Part shown: positions 63,081 through 64,000 of the stretch, piece after piece
Numbering within the stretch: position 1 is the stretch's first letter
How the letters are laid out: each line of letters begins with the position of its first letter
Assembly (NCBI GenBank): GCA_051294375.1
Contig: CM119265.1
Location: forward strand, 5,627,696-5,691,695
DNA: 64,000 bases
Reading direction: 5' to 3'
From: Paraspadella gotoi
Taxonomy: Eukaryota; Chaetognatha
Made by a program: the position numbers and the translations under genes
The notes under the pieces: generated by a model
The model's database searches: none
What the model was told of the DNA's origin: nothing
The model's input: only the letters and a program-made list of their open reading frames with translations

Positions 63081-64000
63081 CATTCCAGAGATTCTGCTTT
63101 TTCATCTCCGTTGAGGAGCGAGGGAGACTGAAAAGGAGCGCCAACTGGGGACGGGAGAGGAAGAAAGCTGTTAAAGTTGTTTTCGATCTTCTCTCTCGAC
63201 TTAAATATGCAAACGAGGTCCTCGGCGGCGAACGGGCGAAAGAGAGAGACGCCCGAGGTGAGACCGAATGAGTGAGGGAAGGAGGGAGGGGGAAAAATGG
63301 GTGAGGGGGATAGTGAAGATGTTTTTTTTTTTTTTAAAAAGGGAAAAGAATGAAAGTAGGGCGGCGGTGATGGATGGTTTTATAAAACAATGTGTTAGGG
63401 CGAGGAAACCGAGGAAATGATCGCTTTTTCATGCTCGTGATATTTCACTCTAATAATTGTAGACGATGGGTGTTTTAAAACCCCAATGGTTAAACCGAAA
63501 ATTCTCACGCAAGTCCTTCTCTCCTTCGAATATTCTTCAAACGAATTTCATCAAATGTCGCGAAACAAAGTTCACCTACGCACCGTCAATATTTTAAGCC
63601 TTAATCCCTCCCGTCGCTCGCGGAAACCAACGTTGACCTCACCCTATCCCCCCCCCCAAAAAAAAAAGAGAGAGAAAAAAAAATAAAATGGCGGTCAATC
63701 GGGCGCCGCGTCGCCGCGTCGCCGACTGGGAAACCGCGCCGTTTTTCGGCCAATTCGAGAGGAAACGACGAAATGGCTGAGCCAAGGAATATGGGCGGGG
63801 CACAAGGTGACTCGGATTTATTGGATTTATGGAAACCCCAGAAATTGAGGCAGTACCGCGATCAAGATAAATGATAAAGGAGAAGGGGAGGAAAGAGGGA
63901 AAATGGGAGGAGGAGAGGGAGGAAGGGGAGGAGAAGAGGAGAGGAGGGAGGGAGAGAAAGAGAGAGAAAGTGAATGAGAGAACAATGAATAAGATAATCG
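63081..64000. other. intergenic, purine-rich end of window
   Basis: A 30-codon frame begins at 63688 (ATGGCGGTCAATC, A at -3) in a short GC-rich island, but it has no recognised motif and may not be coding. From about 63870 to the end the plus strand is GGAGG/AGAGG-rich simple sequence. Confidence 0.5.

Overview
The window is nuclear DNA of a compact-intron metazoan, very probably an invertebrate. It holds an intron-less tRNA-Cys and two complete nine-exon genes with GT/AG introns and clear SLC22 (organic cation/anion/carnitine transporter) signatures. The rest is gene-poor and extremely rich in (AG)n/(CT)n microsatellites. I cannot place the species from sequence alone. Nothing bacterial, phage or CRISPR-like is present.

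Layout. 1-23.4 kb: gene-poor DNA with one tRNA-Cys (2087-2158), a perfect 31-bp x 6 tandem array (7005-7190), a 47-bp satellite in two blocks (about 8.6-9.26 kb and 11.85-12.14 kb), GATA repeats, a SINE-like element, and two direct duplications lying next to N gaps (2.86-5.72 kb; 17.45-20.45 kb). 23.4-60.6 kb: a mosaic of copies of a few underlying segments. X (3' end of SLC22 gene A plus its downstream flank) appears at 23.4-26.5 (+), 48.9-51.9 (+) and 52.15-54.9 (-). Y (no convincing gene) appears at 26.5-34.66 (+) and again at 34.79-42.1, inverted, direct for a short stretch, then inverted again. Z (genes B and A) appears at 42.1-48.9 (+) and 54.9-60.6 (-). Orientation switches lie at about 34.7, 39.9, 40.7, 42.1 and 52.0 kb. 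60.6-64 kb: the 5' half of gene B, its upstream flank and a 20-bp x 5 tandem array.

Genes. The intact minus-strand genes are B (58861-61546, 573 aa) and A (53890-57871, 569 aa), arranged head to tail with B upstream. Seven of nine exons have identical lengths in the two genes; only exon 4 (the large intracellular loop) and exon 9 (C-terminal tail) differ. They are tandem paralogues, predicted twelve-helix plasma-membrane carriers for small organic ions. The plus-strand copies at 42.1-43.9 and 45.5-49.7 kb keep nearly all splice dinucleotides but carry scattered indels of the kind expected from uncorrected long reads. I therefore read most of 34.8-51.9 kb as fold-back or haplotype redundancy, not as four genes. 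Under that reading the true locus, in gene orientation, is 64.0 back to 52.15 kb (minus strand) followed by 26.5 to 34.66 kb (plus strand).

The most biological observations hidden in the duplication are two insertions present in one arm and absent from the other, each bounded by an 8-bp direct repeat (33109-34484, with a hAT-type target site; 44045-44666). Others are a frame-shifting 11-bp minisatellite inside gene B's coding loop and a shared loss of the conserved arginine in the PESxRWL motif of both transporters.
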